A stretch of DNA of 64,000 nt, taken from the NCBI GenBank assembly GCA_025808415.1, contig CP075525.1, positions 558,001 to 622,000 on the forward strand. The letters run 5' to 3'. Positions 52,362-60,788 of the stretch are shown here, piece after piece. This DNA comes from Cyclobacteriaceae bacterium. GTDB taxonomy: Bacteria > Bacteroidota > Bacteroidia > Cytophagales > Cyclobacteriaceae. Under the pieces are notes generated by a model, which was not told the origin of the DNA, ran no database searches, and worked only from the letters and a program-made list of their open reading frames with translations. Within the stretch, counting starts at the first letter, position 1. Each line of letters starts with the position of its first letter. Position numbers and translations under genes: made by a program.

Positions 52362-53831
52362 ATGGGCCAGCCAGACGGATTTATGAAATTCAACCGCGAG
52401 ATGCCCAAGACTCGCGATCCGCACGAGCGGATTAAAGATTATAAGGAAATTTATCCGCCCTTGGATCATCAACATGTCCATACACAGTCGACCCGTTGTA
52501 TGGATTGCGGTGTTCCATTTTGTCACCATGGTTGCCCGCTGGGCAATACCATTCCTGATTTTAATGATGCTGTTTATCGTGGTGATTGGGAAGAAGCAAT
52601 TACGATACTGAGTACAACAAATAATTTCCCTGAGTTTACCGGAAGAATTTGCCCGGCACCGTGTGAGGCCAGCTGTGTGCTGAGCATCAACAACAAACCG
52701 GTGGCCATTGAATACATCGAGAAAAGTATTGCCGAGACTGCTTTTGAGCGAGGCTATATAAAACCACAACCACCCAAACACCGAACCGGCAAACGCGTTG
52801 CTGTAGTAGGATCGGGCCCTGCAGGTTTAGCCGCTGCCGCTCAACTTAATAAGGCAGGTCATTGGGTTACCGTGTTTGAGCGAAGTGATCGTATTGGCGG
52901 ATTGCTTCGTTATGGTATCCCTGATTTTAAACTCGAGAAAAAAGTACTGGACCGAAGATTGAAATTGCTGGAGCAGGAAGGTATAATTTTTCGGGTCAAT
53001 GCGCATGTTGGTGTAAATATTAGCGCGAAATTTTTACACGATGAATTTGATGCGGTAGTTGTTTGTGGTGGTGCTTCCGCTCCGCGTGATTTACCCATTC
53101 CGGGACGACCGTTACAAGGTGTTCACTTTGCGATGGATTTTCTCAGTCAGCAAAACAAACGCGTTGCCGGTGACCGGATTTTTTCGGGTGATATTCTGGC
53201 CGGTGGAAAACAAGTGTTGGTAATTGGCGGTGGGGATACCGGTTCGGATTGTGTTGGAACCTCAAACCGGCAGGGGGCAAAGTCGGTAACGCAAATTGAA
53301 CTGCTGGCCAAACCTTCACTTACACGAAATGAAGAAACCAATCCCTGGCCGTTGTGGCCTATGGTGTTGAACACCTCTTCTTCACACGAAGAAGGTGTGG
53401 ATCGTAAGTGGGCTATACTGACAAAAGAATTTATAGGCGATCATCTCAACAGGCTTACCGGTTTAAAAGTGGTGGACATTGAGTGGACGATTGGGGAAAA
53501 TGGAAAGCAGGGTTTTGTTGAGCGGAAAGATTCAGAACGCATTATACCGTGCGAGTTGGCCTTGTTGGCCATTGGCTTTACCGGGGCTGAAAAAGGCGGG
53601 CTTGTTAAGGAATTAGACCTTGAACTGGACGAGCGGGGCAATATCAAAACCCAGCAATACCAAACAAACCAGGTAGGCATATTTGCTGCAGGCGACATCC
53701 GCAGGGGACAATCGCTGGTGGTGTGGGCTATATCCGAAGGCCGGGAAGCTGCGCGCGCAGTCGATGAATGGCTGATGGGCGAATCGAAGCTTGAATCAAA
53801 AGACGAATCCTTTGTAAGGGTTTCTGTCTGA
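52362..53831 (+). CDS. gltD: Glutamate synthase, small subunit
   Basis: Supplies electrons from NADPH to GltB through FAD and two 4Fe-4S clusters. The 489-residue protein has the N-terminal cluster cysteines in TRCMDCGVPFCHHGCPLGN and GRICPAPCEASCVL. It has FAD and NADPH dinucleotide motifs (VAVVGSGPAGLAAA, then VLVIGGGDTGSDC) and the closing FAAGDIRRGQSLVVWAI block. All cluster cysteines are present. Twin hairpins follow the gene. Confidence 0.95.
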   Translation: MGQPDGFMKFNREMPKTRDPHERIKDYKEIYPPLDHQHVHTQSTRCMDCGVPFCHHGCPLGNTIPDFNDAVYRGDWEEAITILSTTNNFPEFTGRICPAPCEASCVLSINNKPVAIEYIEKSIAETAFERGYIKPQPPKHRTGKRVAVVGSGPAGLAAAAQLNKAGHWVTVFERSDRIGGLLRYGIPDFKLEKKVLDRRLKLLEQEGIIFRVNAHVGVNISAKFLHDEFDAVVVCGGASAPRDLPIPGRPLQGVHFAMDFLSQQNKRVAGDRIFSGDILAGGKQVLVIGGGDTGSDCVGTSNRQGAKSVTQIELLAKPSLTRNEETNPWPLWPMVLNTSSSHEEGVDRKWAILTKEFIGDHLNRLTGLKVVDIEWTIGENGKQGFVERKDSERIIPCELALLAIGFTGAEKGGLVKELDLELDERGNIKTQQYQTNQVGIFAAGDIRRGQSLVVWAISEGREAARAVDEWLMGESKLESKDESFVRVSV

Positions 53832-53866
53832 TCAGGACCTGATATACTTGTTATTACTTCTAAGTC

Positions 53867-53899
53867 CGTGGTTCGTGTCCTCACGAACCACGTTTTTTT
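53867..53899 (+). terminator. Terminator after gltD, first of twin hairpins
   Basis: An 11-base stem (53867-53877 with 53882-53892) has a TCCT loop and is followed by seven T residues. It resembles the second hairpin 82 bases downstream in stem, loop and flanks. Confidence 0.85.
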
Positions 53900-53947
53900 A
53901 CGATCTGTGCGGTATGGAGCAATAAATCAATTTTATACTCTACTTCT

Positions 53948-53976
53948 GTGGTTTGTGTCCTCACAAACCATGTTTC
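53948..53976 (+). repeat. Second, degenerate copy of the gltD hairpin
   Basis: Stem TGGTTTGTG (53949-53957) and CACAAACCA (53962-53970) with the same TCCT loop, then TGTTTCTT. The stem carries compensatory G-C to A-T changes relative to the first copy, so folding is kept. Confidence 0.7.
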
Positions 53977-54081
53977 TTATGATGGATTGCTTGGCACAAT
54001 AAGTCGGCTATATACTTTTCTCACGCCACGCTTTCCGGACTTAATTAATCGGAGTAATTTTACCACCTAAATTTCAGTAGC

Positions 54082-54963
54082 GTGGCCAGTAAACTTGTTA
54101 AAATAGGCACCGTGCAGATGTCGTGCACGAACAACAAAGAGGAAAATCTTCACAAAGCCATTAAAGGTATTCGTGAGGCCGCAAAGAAGGGCGCACAAAT
54201 TGTTTGCCTGCAAGAGCTTTTTACCTCACTTTATTTTTGTGATGTAGAGGATTACGAAAACTTCAAGTTGGCCGAAGCCATTCCGGGACCATCAACCGAT
54301 GCGTTGACGGCTATAGCGAAAGAATTGGGTGTGGTTATAATAGCTTCATTATTTGAAAAGCGCACACAGGGCATCTACCATAATACAACCGCTGTGCTTG
54401 ATGCCGATGGTTCGTACCTGGGTAAGTATAGAAAAATGCACATCCCGGATGATCCATCGTATTTTGAAAAATTTTATTTCACACCAGGCGATTTGGGGTA
54501 CAAAGTGTTCAAAACAAAATTTGCCACCATTGGTGTACTTATCTGCTGGGATCAATGGTATCCTGAAGCTGCACGCATAACTTCACTTATGGGTGCCGAA
54601 GTGTTATTTTATCCCACGGCTATCGGGTGGGCAACATCACAGGATGAGGCGACCAACACCGAACAATACAATGCCTGGCAAACCATACAGCGAAGTCATT
54701 CCGTGGCCAACGGAGTACATGTTGTAAGTGTGAATCGTGTTGGTTTTGAACAAGAAGGAAGAATGAAGTTTTGGGGCGGTTCATTTATAGCAAATCCTTT
54801 CGGTAGCATTCTGTACAAAGCTTCACACGATCAGGAAGAAGTGCATGTGCTTGAGGTTGATCTGAATAAGACTGACAGCTACAGAACGCATTGGCCGTTT
54901 CTGCGCGACAGGAGGATTGATTCCTATCAGCCCATAACCAAACGTTTTATTGATGAAGACTAA
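54082..54963 (+). CDS. aguB: N-carbamoylputrescine amidase
   Basis: Hydrolyses N-carbamoylputrescine to putrescine, carbon dioxide and ammonia. The 293-residue nitrilase-superfamily protein has the Glu-Lys-Cys triad in CLQELFTSLYF, KYRKMHIPDDP and GVLICWDQWYPEAAR. It sits directly before agmatine deiminase, which makes its substrate, and this supports the specific name. Translation starts at GTG 54082, since MASKLVKIGTVQM begins the first strand and no ATG is near. Confidence 0.92.
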   Translation: MASKLVKIGTVQMSCTNNKEENLHKAIKGIREAAKKGAQIVCLQELFTSLYFCDVEDYENFKLAEAIPGPSTDALTAIAKELGVVIIASLFEKRTQGIYHNTTAVLDADGSYLGKYRKMHIPDDPSYFEKFYFTPGDLGYKVFKTKFATIGVLICWDQWYPEAARITSLMGAEVLFYPTAIGWATSQDEATNTEQYNAWQTIQRSHSVANGVHVVSVNRVGFEQEGRMKFWGGSFIANPFGSILYKASHDQEEVHVLEVDLNKTDSYRTHWPFLRDRRIDSYQPITKRFIDED

Positions 54964-54966
54964 ACA

Positions 54967-55028
54967 GTTGTTAGTTTTTCGTTGATGGTTGTTAGAAAAA
55001 TTAACCATGAACTAACAACTAACAACCA
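54967..55028. repeat. Imperfect hairpin between aguB and aguA
   Basis: GTTGTTAGTT (54967-54976) pairs with AACTAACAAC (55010-55019), and TGGTTGTTAG (54986-54995) can pair instead with CTAACAACCA (55019-55028). The spacer is made of AACAACTA-like units. It could fold in the aguB-aguA message or be a dispersed intergenic repeat. Confidence 0.5.
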
Positions 55029-55040
55029 ACAACTAATGGT

Positions 55041-56078
55041 ATGACTCCAAAACAACTCGGTTACTATTTTCCAGCAGAATTTGCCAAACACACTGCCACC
55101 TGGCTTAGCTGGCCGCACAAGGAAGCTTCATGGCCCGGAAAAATCCATACCATTTTTCCGGTGTATGCCCAGTTTGTAAAACTTGTAGCAGAAGGTGAGT
55201 TGGTGAACATTAATGTTGTTGATGAAGCCATGAAACAGTTTGCTGTTCAGCAACTGGAAAAAGTAAAGGCTGATCTCTCGAAGATTAATTTTTTCTTTCA
55301 CCCTACCAACGATGCCTGGTGCAGGGATCATGGCCCGGCTTTTCTTATTAATCCTAAAGCCGAACAAAAGAAAGCAATCGTTGACTGGGGCTACAATGCG
55401 TGGGGCGGAAAGTATCCACCGTATGATTTGGATGATATTATACCAACATTAATTGCAAAGCATTATAACATCCCGGTATTTCATCCGGGCATTGTCATGG
55501 AGGGTGGTTCTGTAGAATTTAATGGTAAAGGAACTTTATTGACAACAACAGCCTGCTTATTAAATCCAAACCGTAACCCGCAACTCACCCAAAAGCAAAT
55601 TGAAGAATATCTGCATAGTTACTATGGTGTTGACCATATACTTTGGTTAGGCGATGGCATTGAGGGCGATGATACCGATGGCCACATTGATGACCTGACG
55701 CGGTTTGTGAATGAAGACACTGTTGTAACAGTAGTTGAGACGAATAAACAAGACCCGAACTATGAACCACTTCAGGAAAATTTGAAGTTGTTAAAGACCC
55801 TTCGGCTTGAGAGTGGCAAGCAGATGAATATTATTGAATTGCCCATGCCTTCGCCCCTGGTTTACGAAGGCATGCGTCTGCCAACATCCTATGCCAACTT
55901 TTATATCACCAACAAGTATATTGTCGTGCCAACCTTCCGTGATAAAAACGATGATAAGGCCTGTGCCATTCTTCAGGAATGTTTTAAGGATCGAACAGTA
56001 ATTGGTCTTGACTCGACTGACATAATCTGGGGATTAGGTTCCTTTCATTGCCTGAGCCAACAGGAGCCTGAGGTTTAG
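55041..56078 (+). CDS. aguA: Agmatine deiminase
   Basis: Converts agmatine to N-carbamoylputrescine and ammonia. The 345-residue protein is of the peptidyl-arginine-deiminase fold family. WCRDHGPAFLI holds active-site residues, MEGGSVEFNGKGTLLTTTACLLNPNRN the central block, GDDTDGHIDD the catalytic aspartate and histidine, and the nucleophilic cysteine lies in LGSFHCLSQQEPEV at the C-terminus. It pairs with aguB. Its stop overlaps the convergent folate gene by four bases. Confidence 0.95.
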   Translation: MTPKQLGYYFPAEFAKHTATWLSWPHKEASWPGKIHTIFPVYAQFVKLVAEGELVNINVVDEAMKQFAVQQLEKVKADLSKINFFFHPTNDAWCRDHGPAFLINPKAEQKKAIVDWGYNAWGGKYPPYDLDDIIPTLIAKHYNIPVFHPGIVMEGGSVEFNGKGTLLTTTACLLNPNRNPQLTQKQIEEYLHSYYGVDHILWLGDGIEGDDTDGHIDDLTRFVNEDTVVTVVETNKQDPNYEPLQENLKLLKTLRLESGKQMNIIELPMPSPLVYEGMRLPTSYANFYITNKYIVVPTFRDKNDDKACAILQECFKDRTVIGLDSTDIIWGLGSFHCLSQQEPEV

Positions 56079-56647
56079 AAATAGTAAACCTGTTGTGGGG
56101 TAATTGTTGACGATAATAAAAAGTCATTTGAATGGATGTCGTCAATCCTGTCAACAGGGGCAAAAAGTGAGACACCAACAAATGTGCACGAAGGATTACA
56201 GGTTGCCAGAAACTTATCATAATACCCCTTGCCATATCCTACCCGGTTGCCTTGCTTATCAAAGGCCAACAGCGGAACCAGCACTAAGTCAATTTTTTCG
56301 GGAGGTGTTGGTATACCTTGTTGTGGTTCCATAATGCCCCATTCATTTTTCTTTAGTTGATGTAAGCCTTCAAAAAAATAATTATCAAGCTGATTGGTTT
56401 CAGGGTTTACTTTCGGAATGCTTAACCGTATGTGCGGAAACTCTCTTCGGATGCGATCGATAATCAGCCAGGTATCCGGCTCTCGCTTTTCAACTAAAGG
56501 CAGAAAGGTGTGAATGACCTTTAGAAAAGACAGGTCAATATGAGTAAAGAAATTTTCGCAGAGCCTGTAATTCAATTGTTGGTACTCAGCTTCGCTAAGT
56601 GCCATTCGTTTTTCGAGGTAGACTTTGCGAAGCTCTTGTTTGGTCAT
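56075..56647 (-). CDS. 5-formyltetrahydrofolate cyclo-ligase
   Basis: Converts 5-formyl-THF to 5,10-methenyl-THF with ATP, salvaging the storage folate. The 190-residue protein has the N-terminal basic helix (KQELRKVYLEKRMALSEAEY) and the C-terminal signature LVPLLAFDKQGNRVGYGKGYYDKFL. Its start overlaps the bshC stop as ATGA, so the two are co-transcribed. The link to bacillithiol synthesis is probably only positional. Confidence 0.93.
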   Translation of the reverse strand: MTKQELRKVYLEKRMALSEAEYQQLNYRLCENFFTHIDLSFLKVIHTFLPLVEKREPDTWLIIDRIRREFPHIRLSIPKVNPETNQLDNYFFEGLHQLKKNEWGIMEPQQGIPTPPEKIDLVLVPLLAFDKQGNRVGYGKGYYDKFLATCNPSCTFVGVSLFAPVDRIDDIHSNDFLLSSTITPQQVYYF

Positions 56648-58209
56648 GAATAGTGGAGCACGTTGAAGCTGAAATCAAATGGATCGAAATGCTGGATCAA
56701 TGAGGCAATAAAATTTGGGTCTTGCTGATAGAAATTCAGAAAGTTATCCGTGCGTTCCTGTAAACTTCCGTTTGGAAACAAATTGTCCTTTACGGCTTCA
56801 ACCTGCTGTAAGCGATCCGATTGTTTTCTTTTTTCAGCCTTGAGCAGTTTCTTTTCAATTTTCTCCAGACTATTAATGGCCCGTTGTTTTTCTGCATCGA
56901 CCAATCCGCCAAGCGTTTTATCAATAGCTAGTGCATTCTGCTGGATAACCTTAAAATGCTTAATAATGGAATCTTTTTCACCGTTCAGCATAATCGGGCT
57001 GGCGGAAAATTTTAGGGCAACCTTATTGAAGAGATGATGCTTGTCTAAGAAAAAATCCTCGAGTGTAAGGCCTGTTTTGGTAAGCTTTCGTTCGGTTGGT
57101 GAATCCAACACCAAAGCAAAATTACGAGGCATCAATATCGGAAATGCAGTGTCATGCTGTTCAAAAACGCCTTTAAGCTGAAGCCAGTACACCACCTCTG
57201 CGGGGCCACCAACGTAGCCCAGGTTTGGCAAAATCATTTCCTGGTACAGTGGGCGCAGCACCACGTTGGGACTGAATTTTTCTGGCGATTTCTGTACCAG
57301 CTCTCGTAGTTCAGATTCTGTAAAGGAAATGTTAGCATCGACTACGTTGAAGTTATTTCCAATTTTTTCAATTCTATTTCTTAATCCATCTTCCAGGTAA
57401 AAAAGATTTATTTCACGACAATGAATTTGAGTTTTGTACCCGATTGCTTCTAATGCGGCATCAGCTTTGTCAACAACTGGTTTATGGCGTTGCTCAAAAA
57501 GATCCTGCTCAATAGCCGGAATGAATAATTTTTTTAACGCCTGATCATCACCATCAACAACAATCAACCCCTCGTTGCCAAACAATGCGTTCACATAATA
57601 GCGAACGGCATCACTTAATTTTTTGTGCTTGGTGTAAGCTTCTTTAAACAGATTGATGTCTCCCGGAATATCAGCCAGCAGTTTTTTAAAATCGTTGGTG
57701 TTAAACCTGCCGACAGCTCCTTGCTGATTGGTTTCCCAGGTGTACTTCTTGCCATATAACCGGAAACTCCTGATCTCCTCATAGTCATGATCCTCCGCGG
57801 CCATCCAATAAACCGGAATAAAATCGTAATCTGGATAGGCTTTCTTTAGTCGTTTACAGGTATTGATAACCGTAACGATTTTATAAATGAAATAAAGAGG
57901 ACCAGTAAAAACATTTAGCTGATGACCGGTTGTTACGGTGAAGGTGGTTTTATGTTTTAGTTTTTCCAGGTTGGTTTTAACCTGTTCAGCAATGTCAAAA
58001 GGTTTGTACTGTTGTTGTAAAGCGGCTACTAATACTTCCCGGTTTTGAACCGCAAAAGAAGCAGACTTTTCTTTGAGTTGATCACTGAAATTTGCAACGG
58101 TTGGGAAGCGACCATAAAAGGGTTTCAGCGATTCCTTTTGGTGGATATAGTCCAGAAAAAACGGGGTAAACGAGTTGGTGGCCTCAAAAGGAATTTTCTG
58201 GCGGTGCAT
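56644..58209 (-). CDS. bshC: Bacillithiol synthesis cysteine-adding enzyme BshC
   Basis: Joins cysteine to glucosaminyl malate, the last step of bacillithiol synthesis. The 521-residue protein has the family blocks TTGHQLNVFTGPLYFIYK, PVYWMAAEDHDYEEI, VLRPLYQEMILPNLGYVGGPAEV and a coiled coil near residues 430-470 (DAEKQRAINSLEKIEKKLLKAEKRK). The bshA and bshB partners are not in the window. YtxJ at 38.4-38.8 kb is consistent with bacillithiol use. Confidence 0.93.
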   Translation of the reverse strand: MHRQKIPFEATNSFTPFFLDYIHQKESLKPFYGRFPTVANFSDQLKEKSASFAVQNREVLVAALQQQYKPFDIAEQVKTNLEKLKHKTTFTVTTGHQLNVFTGPLYFIYKIVTVINTCKRLKKAYPDYDFIPVYWMAAEDHDYEEIRSFRLYGKKYTWETNQQGAVGRFNTNDFKKLLADIPGDINLFKEAYTKHKKLSDAVRYYVNALFGNEGLIVVDGDDQALKKLFIPAIEQDLFEQRHKPVVDKADAALEAIGYKTQIHCREINLFYLEDGLRNRIEKIGNNFNVVDANISFTESELRELVQKSPEKFSPNVVLRPLYQEMILPNLGYVGGPAEVVYWLQLKGVFEQHDTAFPILMPRNFALVLDSPTERKLTKTGLTLEDFFLDKHHLFNKVALKFSASPIMLNGEKDSIIKHFKVIQQNALAIDKTLGGLVDAEKQRAINSLEKIEKKLLKAEKRKQSDRLQQVEAVKDNLFPNGSLQERTDNFLNFYQQDPNFIASLIQHFDPFDFSFNVLHYS

Positions 58210-58244
58210 GGGTTAACAACAGCTTGAGGTGAGTAAAAACATAC

Positions 58245-58263
58245 CGAAATAACGTTTATTTCG
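58245..58263 (-). terminator. Palindromic hairpin after rimO, ahead of bshC
   Basis: CGAAATAA (58245-58252) and TTATTTCG (58256-58263) form an eight-base stem with a three-base loop. On the minus strand the sequence TATGTTTTT follows a few bases later, so it may end rimO transcripts. Its half-site TTATTTCG is the same as in the gltB sites. Confidence 0.45.
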
Positions 58264-58293
58264 CCATTGAGTTCCACATAATTTACACGAAGA

Positions 58294-59607
58294 TTACTTC
58301 GCTACTTCTCCGTACAGGTCGAATTCAGTGGCTGAAGTAATGTTGATGTTAGTAAAATCCCCAATACGAAGGTATTCCTGTGCCGCACTAATGATCACTT
58401 CATTATCCACTTCGGGTGAATCAAACTCCGTTCGTCCGATAAATTCACCGCCTTCTTTACGATCGATCAGCACCTTAAAAGTCTTACCAATTTTTTCCTG
58501 GTTCAGCTCCAGTGAAATCCCTTGCTGAATTTCCATGATCTCATCTATGCGTTGCTGCTTGACTTCAGCGGGCACATCATCAACCATGGAATAAGCGTGG
58601 GTATTTTCTTCGTGCGAGTAGCTAAAAACCCCCAACCTGTCGAACCTGGATTTTTCTACAAAATCAACCATCTCCTGAAAGTCTTCTTCCGTTTCCCCGG
58701 GATGGCCCGCGATAAGTGTTGTACGAATGGCGATACCCGGAACTTTATCGCGAATGGTTTGTAATAGCTCTTCTGTTTTTTCACGGGTAGTGCCTCTGCG
58801 CATGAGTTGTAATATGCGACTTGAGCCATGCTGTAAAGGAATATCCAAATAATTACAGATGTTGGTGCGTTCGGCCATTACATCAAGCACATCCAACGGA
58901 AAGCCTGACGGAAAAGCATAGTGCAACCTGATCCAGTCAATGCCTTCCACATCGGAAAGCCGTTGCAGTAATTCAGCCAGGTTTCGTTTCTTATAAAGAT
59001 CGAGTCCGTAATAGGTTGAATCCTGGGCAATGAGTAGTAATTCTTTAGTGCCACCTTTCGCCAGATTTTTCGCTTCCAGCACAAGTTCCTCCATAGGCCG
59101 TGAAATGTGCTTGCCACGCATAAGCGGAATAGCACAAAAAGAACACGGGCGGTCGCAGCCTTCTGAAATTTTCATGTAGGCATAGTGGCTGGGGTTGGTG
59201 AGGATTCGCTCGCCAACCAGTTCTTGCTTGTAATCAGCTTTGAACTGCTTGAGTAAGCGCGACAAATCACGCGTTCCAAACCAGGCATCTACATCCGGAA
59301 TTTCTTTTTCCAGATCAGTTTTATAGCGTTCTGACAGGCATCCGGTAACATAAACCTTGTCAACAATACCTTCTTCTTTGGCATCAACATAGCGCAATAT
59401 GGTGTCAATCGATTCCTGCTTGGCATTGTCAATAAAACCGCATGTGTTAATAACCACTACGCTGGCATCATCGGTTTTGGATTCATGTATGGCCTCAATG
59501 CCGTTGCCCCGAAGTTGGGTCAGCAATACTTCTGAGTCCACCACATTTTTGGAGCACCCCAGCGTAACAATGTTGACTTTTGTTTTCCTGTTTCCTTTTG
59601 TTTTCAC
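58294..59607 (-). CDS. rimO: Ribosomal protein S12 methylthiotransferase
   Basis: A radical-SAM enzyme that adds a methylthio group to an aspartate of ribosomal protein S12. The 437-residue protein has the N-terminal cluster cysteines in TLGCSKNVVDSE, NTCGFIDNAKQ and VTGCLSERY. It has the radical-SAM motif CDRPCSFCAIP and a C-terminal TRAM domain. I chose GTG 59607 because it gives the usual family length. The frame stays open another 240 bases upstream, but that runs across the next gene and past the promoter. Confidence 0.92.
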   Translation of the reverse strand: MKTKGNRKTKVNIVTLGCSKNVVDSEVLLTQLRGNGIEAIHESKTDDASVVVINTCGFIDNAKQESIDTILRYVDAKEEGIVDKVYVTGCLSERYKTDLEKEIPDVDAWFGTRDLSRLLKQFKADYKQELVGERILTNPSHYAYMKISEGCDRPCSFCAIPLMRGKHISRPMEELVLEAKNLAKGGTKELLLIAQDSTYYGLDLYKKRNLAELLQRLSDVEGIDWIRLHYAFPSGFPLDVLDVMAERTNICNYLDIPLQHGSSRILQLMRRGTTREKTEELLQTIRDKVPGIAIRTTLIAGHPGETEEDFQEMVDFVEKSRFDRLGVFSYSHEENTHAYSMVDDVPAEVKQQRIDEIMEIQQGISLELNQEKIGKTFKVLIDRKEGGEFIGRTEFDSPEVDNEVIISAAQEYLRIGDFTNINITSATEFDLYGEVAK

Positions 59608-59627
59608 GTAAGCCGGATAAGAATCCG

Positions 59628-59635
59628 CAAAAGTA
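59628..59635 (-). promoter_or_regulatory. -7 box of rimO
   Basis: The minus strand reads TACTTTTG, a full TAnnTTTG match, 20 bases before the chosen rimO GTG at 59607. This supports that start over the longer frame. Confidence 0.5.
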
Positions 59636-59657
59636 CTAAAAATAAACGGGCGTGAAG

Positions 59658-59687
59658 TTTGGCCTTGGGGATCAAAAACTATCTTTA
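59658..59687 (+). promoter_or_regulatory. Promoter of the DUF6452-like lipoprotein gene
   Basis: TTTG at 59658-59661, an 18-base spacer and TATCTTTA at 59680-59687 (7 of 8). The GTG start at 59693 follows five bases later, another almost leaderless layout. Confidence 0.45.
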
Positions 59688-59692
59688 CAACC

Positions 59693-60145
59693 GTGAAAAA
59701 AGCGTTTTGGATACTGTTTTTACCCTTGTTTTCCTGTTTGGACCAGCCCGATTGTTTGCGCACAGCTGATACGGCCCTGGTTGTTGCCTTCAGGAAGTTG
59801 GAAGGCGGAGTGAGGGACACCGTTGTGCTGTACCAGGTTGTGGCCACTGGTGCCGATAGTATTTTTTATAGCCCGGGTAATGTGCCGGATACCCTGCGGG
59901 GCACCAATGCAATCCTTGCGGTAAGCCCATTTAGCAACGAAACTTTTTTTACATTTTATTTTCACCAGAACCAGAAGGAATTGTTGGTAGGATATAGAAG
60001 GGAAGCGCGCTTCATTTCGGATGAATGCGGCAGCGAAATTTTTCTGTCATCGCTGGAAATTTTAAATACCACATTCGATTCTGTCCGAGTCGTAAACCGT
60101 CAGCTTACCCGAAACCGTACTGTTAACATTGAGATATTTAATTAG
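59693..60145 (+). CDS. Small lipoprotein, DUF6452-like
   Basis: A 150-residue exported protein. The N-terminus KKAFWILFLPLFSCLDQPDC has a hydrophobic segment and a plausible lipobox cysteine (LFSC). The rest is a beta-rich domain (ALVVAFRKLEGGVRDTVVLYQVV, TFYFHQNQKELLVGYRREA). Start codon is GTG. With the following gene it resembles the DUF6452-DUF6048 pair that occurs together in Bacteroidota. Function is unknown. Confidence 0.7.
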   Translation: MKKAFWILFLPLFSCLDQPDCLRTADTALVVAFRKLEGGVRDTVVLYQVVATGADSIFYSPGNVPDTLRGTNAILAVSPFSNETFFTFYFHQNQKELLVGYRREARFISDECGSEIFLSSLEILNTTFDSVRVVNRQLTRNRTVNIEIFN

Positions 60146-60788
60146 CATATTTTTTTTAATTATAGCACTACATGTAATGGCTCAAAAGGCCGATACGGTG
60201 GAACGGAGTTACGTACCTACCGGTGTTCGGTTTGGCGTGGATATGATCAGTATTATTCGCACTCCTATTGAGCCAAAGTTTAGCGGATGGGAAGCAGCGG
60301 CTGATATCGATTTTGATAGGTATTACCTGGTGCTTGAAGCGGGCCGATGGTCTCGCGATCTTAGTTCTGAAAATGACACCTACTCCAATCGGGGAAATTT
60401 TTGGCGTGCAGGGGTTGATATGAATTTTTTAAAGAACGACCCTGAACGGAATAATTTTTTTCTGGGCCTTCGCTATGCACGGGGTTCGTTTTCTGAGCAG
60501 CTGATTACCCGGGTAAATGATCCGGTTTTTGGTGAGGGCATCATTCAAAATGAAAATATCGATGTTGGCGCCTCTTGGGCTGAGTTGACAACCGGTTTAC
60601 GGGTGCGGATGTTCAGCGTGTTGTGGATGGGCTATACCATTCGTTATAAATTCGGGTTGAATACAAATGAATCCAGTGGTTTGGTTCCCTATGATGTGCC
60701 GGGCTATGGCCGCACCGATAAAAATACAACCTGGGGATTTACCTATTATGTTTTAGTTCGGGTGCCGTTTAAGGGTGTAAAAAAGTAA
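60129..60788 (+). CDS. DUF6048-like outer-membrane protein
   Basis: The 219-residue protein has a signal peptide (MRYLISIFFLIIALHVMAQ) and a barrel-like body: VRFGVDMISIIRT, YYLVLEAGRWSRDL, RVRMFSVLWMGYTIRYKFGLN and FTYYVLVRVPFKG. It starts at TTG 60129, inside the end of the preceding gene (17-base overlap), which implies coupled translation. The only later ATG lies within the signal peptide. The pair is probably an envelope unit. Function is unknown. Confidence 0.75.
   Translation: MRYLISIFFLIIALHVMAQKADTVERSYVPTGVRFGVDMISIIRTPIEPKFSGWEAAADIDFDRYYLVLEAGRWSRDLSSENDTYSNRGNFWRAGVDMNFLKNDPERNNFFLGLRYARGSFSEQLITRVNDPVFGEGIIQNENIDVGASWAELTTGLRVRMFSVLWMGYTIRYKFGLNTNESSGLVPYDVPGYGRTDKNTTWGFTYYVLVRVPFKGVKK

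Noticed and set aside
53832..54081. tRNA or small RNA gene in the gltD-aguB gap
   Set aside because: The gap holds two simple hairpins and AT-rich sequence, with no cloverleaf or CCA end.
59608..59847. Extended N-terminus of rimO
   Set aside because: The extra 80 codons have no family match, overlap the divergent lipoprotein gene, and run past a full -7 box for the GTG start.
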